A stretch of DNA of 64,000 nucleotides from JACPUX01 sp964517465 (GTDB lineage: Bacteria; Pseudomonadota; Gammaproteobacteria; Burkholderiales; Casimicrobiaceae), in contig CAZFEK010000001.1 of the NCBI GenBank assembly GCA_964517465.1, positions 156,411-220,410 on the forward strand. The letters run 5' to 3'. Position 1 is the stretch's first letter. Every line of letters begins with the position of its first letter. The notes under the pieces were generated by a model, which had not been told where the DNA came from, searched no databases, and worked only from the letters and a program-made list of their open reading frames with translations. Positions 16,618-25,063 of this stretch are shown one piece after another. The position numbers and the translations under genes are program-made.

Positions 16618-17658
16618 ATGATTCAAGCCGACCGCATGGTCGATCCCGCTCCCGCCGGCGCCCAGGAAGAAGCGCTGGAAAGGGCGCTGCGCCCGCGCGA
16701 GCTGGCCGAGTACGTCGGGCAAGAGAAAATCCGCGACCAACTGGGCCTGTTCATCGAAGCGGCGAGGCGACGCAAAGAGGCCTTGGATCACGTGCTGCTC
16801 TTCGGCCCTCCCGGCTTGGGCAAGACCACGCTTTCGCACATCATTGCCCATGAGCTGGGAGTGAACTTGCGCCAAACTTCCGGCCCGGTGCTGGAGCGCG
16901 CCGGCGACCTCGCGGCCCAGCTTACGAATCTCGAGCCCTTCGACGTTTTGTTCATCGACGAAATCCACCGCCTTTCGCCGGTGGTGGAGGAAATCCTCTA
17001 CCCCGCGCTGGAGGATTTTCAGCTCGACATCATGATCGGCGAAGGTCCGGCCGCGCGTTCCGTGAAAGTGCCGCTGCCGCCTTTCACCCTGGTGGGCGCC
17101 ACGACGCGGGCGGGCATGCTCACCAATCCGCTGCGCGACCGTTTCGGCATCGTGGCGCGCCTCGAGTTTTATTCGGCCGAAGAACTTTCGCGCATCGTCG
17201 CCCGCTCGGCCCGGTTGCTGAACATCGAAACCGATCCGGCCGGCGCTTTGGAGGTTGCCCGGCGCGCGCGCGGCACGCCGCGCATCGCCAACCGGCTTTT
17301 GCGCCGCGTGCGCGATTTCGCCCAAGTGCGCGCCAACGGGCTGATTTCCCGCGAGGTGGCGGACGCTGCTTTGCGCATGCTGGAAGTGGATGCCGAGGGG
17401 CTCGATTTGATGGACCGCAAGCTCTTGAGCACGGTGTTGGAGAAATTCTCCGGCGGTCCGGTGGGAGTGGACAATTTGGCCGCCGCCATCGGCGAAGAGC
17501 GCGACACCATCGAAGACGTGATCGAGCCTTTCCTGATCCAACAAGGATTCCTGCAACGCACCACGCGCGGGCGCGTGGCCACTGCCACCGCCTATCGCCA
17601 CTTCGGCCTTGCTCCGCCGGCCCGCACCGCAACGGCGGATCTGTTCAACGATGAGTGA
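16618..17658 (+). CDS. ruvB: Holliday junction branch migration helicase RuvB
   Basis: 346 residues, hexameric AAA+ motor of the RuvAB branch-migration complex. Walker A GPPGLGKTT at 63-71, Walker B IDEIH at 113-117, sensor 1 GATTRAG, and the C-terminal winged helix. The stop overlaps the next start (ybgC) by 8 bp. Confidence 0.97.
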   Translation: MIQADRMVDPAPAGAQEEALERALRPRELAEYVGQEKIRDQLGLFIEAARRRKEALDHVLLFGPPGLGKTTLSHIIAHELGVNLRQTSGPVLERAGDLAAQLTNLEPFDVLFIDEIHRLSPVVEEILYPALEDFQLDIMIGEGPAARSVKVPLPPFTLVGATTRAGMLTNPLRDRFGIVARLEFYSAEELSRIVARSARLLNIETDPAGALEVARRARGTPRIANRLLRRVRDFAQVRANGLISREVADAALRMLEVDAEGLDLMDRKLLSTVLEKFSGGPVGVDNLAAAIGEERDTIEDVIEPFLIQQGFLQRTTRGRVATATAYRHFGLAPPARTATADLFNDE

Positions 17659-18061
17659 AACCGAGTTCGCTTTTCCCCTGCGGGTGTATTACGAAGACAC
17701 CGATGCCGCGGGCGTGGTCTATTACGCCAATTACCTCAAGTTCATCGAGCGCGCCCGCACTGAATGGCTGCGTGACCTGGGTTTCGAACTGGCGGCGGTG
17801 GAACGCGATTTCGGCCGCGTGTTCGTGGTTCGCCATGTGAGCATCGATTTCCATTCGCCTGCTCGCCTCGGCGATGCGGTCAGCGCCACGGTGCGCGTCA
17901 CCGAAACCGGCAGGAGCCGGCTGCGGCTTTTGCAGGAAGTGCGGCGCGGCACAGAGGTCCTGGTGCACGCCGCAGTGACCTTGGCTTGCCTCGATACCGC
18001 GCGCTGGCGCCCTGCGGCCATGCCCGCGCCACTCTTGTCCGCCCTGGAGGGCTCGTCTTGA
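17651..18061 (+). CDS. ybgC: Acyl-CoA thioesterase YbgC (hot-dog fold)
   Basis: 136 residues. The hot-dog signature YYEDTDAAGVVYYANYLKF contains catalytic Asp18 at the same position as in E. coli YbgC. Members hydrolyse short acyl-CoAs and associate with the Tol-Pal system. The ATG overlaps the ruvB stop (ATGAGTGA) and its own stop overlaps the TTG of tolQ, so it bridges the ruv and tol groups in one transcript. Confidence 0.95.
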   Translation: MSETEFAFPLRVYYEDTDAAGVVYYANYLKFIERARTEWLRDLGFELAAVERDFGRVFVVRHVSIDFHSPARLGDAVSATVRVTETGRSRLRLLQEVRRGTEVLVHAAVTLACLDTARWRPAAMPAPLLSALEGSS

Positions 18062-18732
18062 ACGTTCATTCCGATCTTTCGCTTTTTGCCTCGATCGCCC
18101 AGGCCAGCCTGCCGGTGCAAGCCGTGCTGCTCCTGCTCATTTTCGTTTCCCTGTGGTCCTGGTGGCAGATTTTTCTCAAGCTCTTTACCCTGCGCCGCGC
18201 AACACGCGAAACCGAGCGCTTCGAAGACGACTTCTGGAAAGGCGGCGATCTCACCGAGCTCTACCAGCAAGCCAACCGCGGCAGCCAAGACGGCGGCGCG
18301 CTGGAGCGAGTATTCGCCGCCGGGTTTCGGGAATTCGTCAAACACAAGCGTCAACCCAACGCCAACGCGGCGGCGACCATGGACAGTTCGCGCCGCGCGA
18401 TGCGAGCGGCCTACCAGCGCGAACTCGATGCCTTGGAGGCCAACCTTTCGGGCCTGGCCACGGTGGGTTCGGTGAGCCCTTATATCGGCCTCTTTGGCAC
18501 CGTCTGGGGCATCATGAACGCTTTTCGCGGCCTGTCCAATGTCGGACAAGCCACGCTGGCGCACGTCGCGCCGGGCATTGCCGAAGCTTTGATCGCCACT
18601 GCCATCGGCCTCTTCGCCGCCATTCCCGCAGTGGTCGCCTACAACCGTTACAGCCACGACATCGACCGGCTGGCGATACGCTTCGAAACCTTCATGGAGG
18701 AGTTTTCCAATATCCTCCAGCGCCAAGCCTGA
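18058..18732 (+). CDS. tolQ: Tol-Pal system proton channel subunit TolQ
   Basis: 224 residues, inner membrane, three hydrophobic segments: about 15-35, and two in the conserved C-terminal half around 135-160 and 170-195 (GTVWGIMNAFRGL; EALIATAIGLFAAIPAVVAYN). With TolR it uses the proton gradient to energise TolA. The start is TTG 18058, overlapping the ybgC stop, with GGAGG seven bases upstream. Downstream tolR and tolA confirm TolQ rather than ExbB. Confidence 0.95.
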   Translation: MNVHSDLSLFASIAQASLPVQAVLLLLIFVSLWSWWQIFLKLFTLRRATRETERFEDDFWKGGDLTELYQQANRGSQDGGALERVFAAGFREFVKHKRQPNANAAATMDSSRRAMRAAYQRELDALEANLSGLATVGSVSPYIGLFGTVWGIMNAFRGLSNVGQATLAHVAPGIAEALIATAIGLFAAIPAVVAYNRYSHDIDRLAIRFETFMEEFSNILQRQA

Positions 18733-18792
18733 GCTTGCGCAGATCTCGTCCCAACGCCGCGTCACATTTGCCTGCCAGCAGAGAGCCTGCCC

Positions 18793-19209
18793 ATGAGCCC
18801 CCGCCGTCCCCGCCGCTCGATCAACCAGATCAATGTGGTGCCCTACATCGACGTGATGCTGGTGCTTTTGATTATCTTCATGGTGACCGCGCCGCTGATC
18901 CAGCCGGGTGAAATTGAGTTGCCTTCGGTGGGGCAGAATCTCACCACCCCGGTCGCCCCTTTGGAAATCACCATCAAACTCGACCGCAGCATCATCCTGC
19001 GCGATCGGGCGGGCAGCGCCGAAGCTCAGCGTCTCAACCGCGAGTCGCTGCTGGCGGCTGTGCGCAGCAAGCAAGAAAAGCGTCCTGATCAGGCGGTGGT
19101 GATTGCCGCTGACAAAGGGGTGCGCTACGAGGACGTGGTCGCCGTGCTCGACCTCTTGCAGCGCAACCAGGTCAAGAAAGTCGGATTGCTGGCGCGCTCC
19201 ACTTCATGA
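18793..19209 (+). CDS. tolR: Tol-Pal system protein TolR
   Basis: 138 residues, ExbD/TolR family. One N-terminal TM helix in INQINVVPYIDVMLVLLII carries the essential membrane Asp; the rest is periplasmic. Stop overlaps the tolA start as ATGA. A 60-bp gap separates it from tolQ. Confidence 0.95.
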   Translation: MSPRRPRRSINQINVVPYIDVMLVLLIIFMVTAPLIQPGEIELPSVGQNLTTPVAPLEITIKLDRSIILRDRAGSAEAQRLNRESLLAAVRSKQEKRPDQAVVIAADKGVRYEDVVAVLDLLQRNQVKKVGLLARSTS

Positions 19210-20021
19210 CCGAGCCCCCTTTGCCAGTTGCGGGCGAACGAGCCTCGCCCAAGTTCCTTGCTGGTGTGCTGGCGGTGCTGGTGCATGCCGCGCTGATCAT
19301 ATTCTTGATTTTTGGCGTCGACTGGCAAAACCGGCCGCCCGTGCCGGTCGTGGTCGAACTTTATGCCCCGCCTCTGCCCAAAGACGCTCCTCCCCAACCC
19401 CAACCGGCGCCGCCCAAGCCCGAGCCTGAGCCGGCCCCGCCGCCGCCCAAAAAGGTCGAACCTCCCCCTCCCCCGCCGCCCAGCAAAGCGGAGATTGCGC
19501 TGAAAGAAAAGCAGGAGAAGGAACGGCAAAAGAAAGAACAAGAAGCCAAAGAAAAGGAGGACAAGAAGCGCGAGGCGGAACGCAAAAAGCTGGAGGAACA
19601 GAAGCGCGAGGCCGAGCGCAAGAAACAAGAGGAGTTGAAGCAGGCCAAGATTCGGGAAACCCAAGCCCGCGAGGCCGAAGCGCTGCGCCTCCAGGAAGAG
19701 CGCGCCCGCCAGGCCGCGATCCAGGCGGCGCAAGCCGCGCGGGCCAAAGCTTTTGCCGACTATATACAGCGCATATCCGCCAAAATTCGCGGGAATATTA
19801 TTCTGCCTCCCGACATCCCCGGAAATCCCGAAGCGATCTTCGAAGTCGTGCAGCTGCCCACCGGGGAAATCATTCAAGCGGAACTGAAACGGTCCAGCGG
19901 GCACCCGGCCTACGACGATGCCGTGCAGCGGGCGATCTTGAAGTCCTCGCCGCTGCCCAAGGCAGAACCGGCCGAGCTGTTTCAGCGCGCGCTTACGTTG
20001 AAGTTCCGGCCGCGGGAGTAG
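19206..20021 (+). CDS. tolA: Cell envelope integrity protein TolA
   Basis: 271 residues. One N-terminal TM segment (about 17-37), a Pro-rich stretch (about 55-95), a long Lys/Glu/Ala/Arg-rich alpha-helical domain with heptad character (about 95-185), and a C-terminal TonB-like domain (about 185-271, energy-transducing fold, PAYDDAVQRAILKSSPLP). TolA spans the periplasm towards TolB/Pal. No tolB or pal follows; instead the 3' end overlaps a convergent gene by 29 bp. Confidence 0.93.
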   Translation: MTEPPLPVAGERASPKFLAGVLAVLVHAALIIFLIFGVDWQNRPPVPVVVELYAPPLPKDAPPQPQPAPPKPEPEPAPPPPKKVEPPPPPPPSKAEIALKEKQEKERQKKEQEAKEKEDKKREAERKKLEEQKREAERKKQEELKQAKIRETQAREAEALRLQEERARQAAIQAAQAARAKAFADYIQRISAKIRGNIILPPDIPGNPEAIFEVVQLPTGEIIQAELKRSSGHPAYDDAVQRAILKSSPLPKAEPAELFQRALTLKFRPRE

Positions 20022-21765
20022 CCGGGGGCGGCGGCGTGGCGCTGCTCTTGCCCACCACTTCCATGGTCGTCCATACCCATTCGGCGTGGCGTTCGAGCGC
20101 GTGGCGCAAAAGAATGCTGTAGGTGGTCTGCCCGGTGTTGACGTTGATCACTTGGTTGGCCTCGTATTCCGAGGCCGGGACGATCAAAGTCTTGCTGCCG
20201 GACTTGCCGTCGGGGTCAAGCGGGGTGAGATAAAAACCCTCGCGCCGTTGACCCTGGATGGTGGTCTCTTCGCCGTCGACGGAATAACCTGAAGCCATGC
20301 GATGCCGCTGCGCTTGCAGCATAATGCGCACCGGGCGATGGGCCACGATTTGCAGGCCCAGATCGACTTGATCTGCGGTAATGCGCTTGATCCGGCGCAC
20401 GATGCCCAGAGTCCATTCCTCGCGGCCTTCTTCCAGGAAAATCGCCAAGGTGCCCAAATCGCTCACCGTGAGTCCACTTCCTTTGGTGAGCACCCGGCAA
20501 CCGGTTGGGCCGCGATCGAGAATCTGGCAGGGGTCACCCAGCACCGGCATCGGCGGGCCTTCCTGGGCCTTCTCCCGCTCCTTGGCTTTGGTTTCCTGGG
20601 CTTCGCGCTGCTTGGCCGTTTGCTCGCTGATGTGGCCGTAGATGAACAAGGCCTGCTTGTCGGTATAGGAATATTTCTGGGCGCCGGCCGGGCCCTTGGC
20701 CTTGCGCTCGACCCAGCGATCCATCTCGGTCAAGGCATTCCAAGAGGGTCGGAAACCGACCACCAGACGGGCGCGTATCACTTCCTGGGCGCGCGGCTCA
20801 TTGCGAGTTACCGGCTTGAATTCGGGCGCGAAGTAATCGACGACTTTGTTGATCGCCGAAAGATACTCGTTGACCTGGTCTTCCACTGACCGCGAAGGCC
20901 CTTTGAGCAGTTCCTCCTTCAAGGCCTGCTGGTATTGGACGATGGCGCCGTGCATGGGCGCGGTGTCGAGGTAGAGAAACTGGCCGCCGGTGGGCTGGAA
21001 GCGCTTGCGGCGCAAGCCTTCCACGCCCGAAAGATCGACGTAAAAACCTTCGGGCGTCTTGGCGTGAGCGGTGAGGGCAATGTCGGCCGACCAAACCGGC
21101 AGCTTGGAATTGAGCCACTCGACTTGGGGCGGCGCCAGGTTGCCGGTATTCATGAGCTGCAAGAGCAGGGTATGCAAATACTCGCGCGCGATGGTGCTTT
21201 GCCGCACGCCGTCGGCAACGACGATATCGGTGGGCGTCTTGTCTATGCCTTGGCGACAGGCGAGGGCATAGTTCGAATGCAAATCGCGCCAACGCCCGGG
21301 AATCCACTGTTCGTAGCGAAAGAGCCGGAACTTGGCGTCGATGCCGCGATGGCGCATCAGCCTCACCAGGAGCGGCAAAAGCCCGGCCTGCCAGCGCTTG
21401 GCATCCATGCGCTGGGGCAGTTCGCGCATCAGGAAGTCGTAGGCGGCGATGAAGCCCAGAGTAAGGTCGTACACGCTGGCCCAAAGACGCTTCTCCAGGG
21501 CCCCGACAGTGCGCACATTGGCCACATACTGATTGGTGAGTTCGGCGGCTTTGGGTGCCAGCGCATCGTCGAGCATCACCAGCGCCTGCAATTGCCCCAG
21601 ATCGGGCTTTTCCAGCTCCGAAGGCAGGGCGCGCAAGAGCGCGCTCGCAGCGTCCACCGTCGCCAGCACATCACCTTGCGGCCGGTCTTCCAGCCACTTG
21701 GCGACGGACTTGGGCGAAAGCAGCGTGAAGCCCTCTTTCCGTCCGAAAATCGAAAAGCTGAACAT
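19993..21765 (-). CDS. Conserved protein of unknown function with possible PilZ-like C-terminal region
   Basis: 590 residues, no signal peptide, mostly helical in the first 380 residues with a charged Lys/Glu/Gln-rich stretch near 400-425. From about 430 the pattern changes to beta strands (QILDRGPTGCRVL, then SDLGTLAIFLE and RRIKRITADQVDLGLQIV), which resembles a PilZ-type c-di-GMP-binding fold, but the RxxxR motif is not clearly recognisable, so this is tentative. The 3' end overlaps tolA by 29 bp on the opposite strand. Start ATG 21765 gives MFSFSIFGRKEGF; no strong Shine-Dalgarno was identified. The real function is not recognised. Confidence 0.75.
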   Translation of the reverse strand: MFSFSIFGRKEGFTLLSPKSVAKWLEDRPQGDVLATVDAASALLRALPSELEKPDLGQLQALVMLDDALAPKAAELTNQYVANVRTVGALEKRLWASVYDLTLGFIAAYDFLMRELPQRMDAKRWQAGLLPLLVRLMRHRGIDAKFRLFRYEQWIPGRWRDLHSNYALACRQGIDKTPTDIVVADGVRQSTIAREYLHTLLLQLMNTGNLAPPQVEWLNSKLPVWSADIALTAHAKTPEGFYVDLSGVEGLRRKRFQPTGGQFLYLDTAPMHGAIVQYQQALKEELLKGPSRSVEDQVNEYLSAINKVVDYFAPEFKPVTRNEPRAQEVIRARLVVGFRPSWNALTEMDRWVERKAKGPAGAQKYSYTDKQALFIYGHISEQTAKQREAQETKAKEREKAQEGPPMPVLGDPCQILDRGPTGCRVLTKGSGLTVSDLGTLAIFLEEGREEWTLGIVRRIKRITADQVDLGLQIVAHRPVRIMLQAQRHRMASGYSVDGEETTIQGQRREGFYLTPLDPDGKSGSKTLIVPASEYEANQVINVNTGQTTYSILLRHALERHAEWVWTTMEVVGKSSATPPPPATPAAGTST

Positions 21766-21866
21766 AGGTGAGCGTCAGTCCCAGCCGGTCCCCTGCCGCA
21801 TGCTACCCCGCTTCTTGCGTTCTTGCCATCCCTAGCCCCGGGGCAGGCGGCGCATCGGTTTTTGCC

Positions 21867-21905
21867 GTAAGATGTGCATTTTAGCGCTTTTTTGGTGCAT
21901 CTTAC
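21867..21905 (+). promoter_or_regulatory. Inverted repeat between divergent genes, upstream of the FKBP gene
   Basis: GTAAGATG (21867-21874) pairs with CATCTTAC (21898-21905); allowing one bulged base the stem extends to about 10 bp. The loop is T-rich. It lies 18 bp before the FKBP start in the 158-bp divergent region, so it could be an operator or a hairpin in the 5' leader. No protein can be assigned. Confidence 0.45.
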
Positions 21906-21923
21906 CCCTTTTGATTCCGAACC

Positions 21924-22385
21924 ATGAAAACTAGCCTCTTCATCTATTCCCTCGCCGCCCTTTTTCTCACCCCCCTGGCGCTTGCCGATCAACCGGCCCC
22001 GGGGTCGGGGGCCAAGGCTCAGGCGGCTCCCGCAGCAGCCAAGGAACTCAAGATCGTCGACCTCGCAGTCGGTAACGGCACCGAGGCCAAAACCGGGCGC
22101 CCGGTCTGGGTGCAATACACCGGCTGGCTTTACGATTCGGCCGCCCCCGAGCATAAAGGCAAGAAATTCGACTCCTCGGAAGGGCGACCCACGCCCTTTG
22201 GCTTCTTTCTGGGAGTTGGCAAAGTGATCCAGGGCTGGGACCAAGGGGTTCCCGGCATGAAAGTCGGCGGCAAACGCCGGCTGATCATTCCCTCGGAGCT
22301 TGCCTACGGAGAAAAAGGGGCCGGCGGCGTGATTCCCCCCAACGCAGCGCTGGTTTTCGACATCGAGCTGGTGGACGTCAAGTGA
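21924..22385 (+). CDS. Periplasmic FKBP-type peptidyl-prolyl cis-trans isomerase
   Basis: 153 residues with a Sec signal peptide (1-21, cleavage after LALA). The single FKBP domain (about 45-153) shows VQYTGWLYD, the FxxGxGxVIxGWDQGVPGM core and IPxELAYGEKGAGGVIPPNA, so it is a complete isomerase that helps fold exported proteins. The stop TGA overlaps the GTG start of pepN (GTGA), suggesting coupling. Shine-Dalgarno is weak. Confidence 0.93.
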   Translation: MKTSLFIYSLAALFLTPLALADQPAPGSGAKAQAAPAAAKELKIVDLAVGNGTEAKTGRPVWVQYTGWLYDSAAPEHKGKKFDSSEGRPTPFGFFLGVGKVIQGWDQGVPGMKVGGKRRLIIPSELAYGEKGAGGVIPPNAALVFDIELVDVK

Positions 22386-25042
22386 GCGGGTCGGCGTCAA
22401 CGGCGCGCAAGCTTATTCAGCGCGCGGATTATCGGCCGCCGGCCTATTTGATCGACACCCTGGATTTGCAGGTACAGCTCGATCCGCAGGCGACTCAGAT
22501 CACCGCCGAATTGCACTTTCGCGCCAACCCGGCGCTGCCGCCCGGCGCCCCGCTGGTGCTCCAAGGCGAGCAGCAAAGCGAGGTCAACCTCCGTCTCAAC
22601 GGCGAGGCCCTCGCCCTAGACCGCTACCAGCTTGCCGAAACCACCCTCACCTTGCTGAACCCTCCGGCTTCCGGTGTGCTGACGATCGCGGCCCGGATCA
22701 ATCCGGCTGCCAATACCGCATTGGAAGGGCTGTATTTGTCGAGCGGCGTTTTTTGCACCCAATGCGAGCCCGAGGGGTTTCGGCGCATCACCTATTACCC
22801 GGATCGGCCCGACGTGCTGACCGTATTCACCGTGACGCTGATCGCCGACAAGACACGCTGCCCGGTGCTACTGTCCAACGGCAACCGGGTCGCGCACGGT
22901 GATTTGCCCGAGGGAAAACACTTTGCCACTTGGAACGATCCCTTTCCCAAACCCGCCTATCTCTTTGCCCTGGTCGCGGGGCAGTTGGAAGTTCTCAAGG
23001 ATCGCTTCGTTACTCGCTCGGGACGCGAGATCAGCCTCGAGATCTTCTCCACCCCCGCAAACCTCGAACGCTGCCACCATGCCATGGACTCGCTCCGGCG
23101 CTCCATGCGCTGGGACGAGGAGCGCTTTGGGCTGGAATACGATCTCGACACCTTCATGATCTTTTGCGCCGACGATTTCAACATGGGCGCAATGGAAAAC
23201 AAGGGCCTCAATATCTTCAACTCGAAATGCCTGCTGGCCAGACCCGATACCGCCACCGACGAAGACTACCAGCGCATCGAGGCCGTGGTCGGGCATGAGT
23301 ATTTCCACAACTGGACCGGCAACCGGGTCACCTGCCGGGACTGGTTCCAACTGAGCCTCAAGGAAGGGCTTACGGTCTTTCGCGATCAAGAGTTTTCGGC
23401 CGATATGGGCTCGCGCGCCGTGGAGCGGATCGCCGCGGTAAACGCCTTGCGCATTCATCAGTTCCCGGAAGACGCGGGTCCCATGGCACACCCGGTCCGC
23501 CCCGACTCCTACGTCGAGATCAACAACTTCTACACCATGACGGTGTACGAAAAAGGCGCCGAAGTCATTCGCATGATGCATACCCTGCTGGGCGAGGAGG
23601 CATTCCAGAAGGGCATGGCGCTGTATGTTCAGCGCTTTGACGGCCAAGCGGTCACCTGCGAGGACTTCGTGCAAGCGATGCAGGATGCCTCGGGCGTCGA
23701 TCTTGCCCAGTTCCGGCTTTGGTACAGCCAATCGGGAACACCCGTGCTCAAGGTGCAGGAGCGCTATGACCAGGCGGCCCAAAGCTACGTGCTGGTCCTG
23801 GAGCAAAGCTGCCCGGCGACGCCGGGGCAGCCGCTCAAGCAGCCTTTTCATATCCCCCTTGCCCTGGGATTGTTGGGTCCTGATGGCCGCGACCTCCTGC
23901 AACGGCCAGCGGGAAGCTCAGGGGAGGCGCAAGGCACGCTGGTATTGTCGGTGACTCGGCAGCAACAGGAGTTTCACTTCAAGGGACTAACCGCTCGGCC
24001 GGTACCGTCGCTGTTGCGAGGTTTCTCGGCGCCCGTGAAACTGGAGTTCGACTACAGCGACAGCGATCTCGCCTTTCTGTCCAGCCACGACAGCGACCCC
24101 GTCAACCGCTGGGAGGCGGCGCAGCGCCTGATGCTGCGCGCGCTGGATCGCCTATTGCTCGCCGACCGCGAGGGGATGCCGCCGCAAGTGGACGGCGCGG
24201 TAATCGATGCGGTTCGGGCGCTTCTGCTGGACACTCCAGGCGACCCCGCGTTACGGGCGCTGGCCATCGCGCCGCCCGATTTTGGTTACGTCGCCGAACA
24301 GCAGATCGTAATCGACGTGGACGGCATACACCATGCGCGAGAATTCCTCAGGCGCGAAATCGCGCGCCGCTTGCGGGAAGAGTTTACGGCCACCTATCGG
24401 ACCTGCCGTCCGGCCGGGCCCTATCGCTTGGTGCAAGAGGATATCGCGCGCCGCTCCTTGGCCAACGCCTGTCTCGCCTATCTCGGAGCCATCGACGACC
24501 AAGCCGCCCGCGAGCTGGCGCTCGAACAGTTCCGGCAGGCCGACAACATGACCGACAGCCAGGCGGCGCTTGCGGCTTTGAACGACAGCAGCGGTCCGGA
24601 ACGCACTGCCGCCTTGGTGGCTTTTTACAACCGCTGGCAGCTTGATCCGCTGGTGCTCGACAAATGGCTTGCCTTGCAGGCGAGCTCCAGCCTCCCGGAT
24701 ACCGTTGCCACGGTGAAAAGCCTACTGCTCCACCCGGCTTACGACGGGCGCAATCCCAATCGCATTCGCGCTCTGCTGGGCAGTTTTGCTTTGCGCAATT
24801 GGTTGCGCTTCCACTCCCCCTCGGGCGAGGGATATGCCCTGCTCGCCGACCAGATCCTCCTGCTCGACGCCCAGAACCCGCAGATCGCGGCTCGCTTAGC
24901 CAGTGCATTCAACCACTGGCGGCGCTTCGATCCGCGCCGCCAGACGGCGCAGAAAAGCGAACTGGAGCATCTGCTCGCCGCCCCCAAGCTGTCGCCCGAC
25001 CTGTATGAAATCGTCAGCAAAGCGCTGGCAACGGCGGCCTGA
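22382..25042 (+). CDS. pepN: Aminopeptidase N (M1 family)
   Basis: 886 residues, cytosolic M1 zinc aminopeptidase of the PepN type. Exopeptidase motif GAMEN at 269-273, zinc site HEYFH at 305-309 followed 18 residues later by the third ligand Glu in LKEGLTVFRDQEF. Both motifs lie eight residues later than in E. coli PepN, consistent with a complete enzyme. It removes N-terminal residues from peptides with broad specificity. GTG start within the FKBP stop. Confidence 0.96.
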   Translation: MSGSASTARKLIQRADYRPPAYLIDTLDLQVQLDPQATQITAELHFRANPALPPGAPLVLQGEQQSEVNLRLNGEALALDRYQLAETTLTLLNPPASGVLTIAARINPAANTALEGLYLSSGVFCTQCEPEGFRRITYYPDRPDVLTVFTVTLIADKTRCPVLLSNGNRVAHGDLPEGKHFATWNDPFPKPAYLFALVAGQLEVLKDRFVTRSGREISLEIFSTPANLERCHHAMDSLRRSMRWDEERFGLEYDLDTFMIFCADDFNMGAMENKGLNIFNSKCLLARPDTATDEDYQRIEAVVGHEYFHNWTGNRVTCRDWFQLSLKEGLTVFRDQEFSADMGSRAVERIAAVNALRIHQFPEDAGPMAHPVRPDSYVEINNFYTMTVYEKGAEVIRMMHTLLGEEAFQKGMALYVQRFDGQAVTCEDFVQAMQDASGVDLAQFRLWYSQSGTPVLKVQERYDQAAQSYVLVLEQSCPATPGQPLKQPFHIPLALGLLGPDGRDLLQRPAGSSGEAQGTLVLSVTRQQQEFHFKGLTARPVPSLLRGFSAPVKLEFDYSDSDLAFLSSHDSDPVNRWEAAQRLMLRALDRLLLADREGMPPQVDGAVIDAVRALLLDTPGDPALRALAIAPPDFGYVAEQQIVIDVDGIHHAREFLRREIARRLREEFTATYRTCRPAGPYRLVQEDIARRSLANACLAYLGAIDDQAARELALEQFRQADNMTDSQAALAALNDSSGPERTAALVAFYNRWQLDPLVLDKWLALQASSSLPDTVATVKSLLLHPAYDGRNPNRIRALLGSFALRNWLRFHSPSGEGYALLADQILLLDAQNPQIAARLASAFNHWRRFDPRRQTAQKSELEHLLAAPKLSPDLYEIVSKALATAA

Positions 25043-25063
25043 AAGATCGGGCAAGCGCCAGGT

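Noticed and set aside
15988..17601. Long minus-strand frame (537 codons) opposite ruvA-ruvB
   Set aside because: Antisense of two conserved genes with complete motifs; the peptide has no recognisable domain.
17731..19074. Minus-strand frame (447 codons) opposite ybgC-tolQ-tolR
   Set aside because: Antisense shadow of conserved genes.
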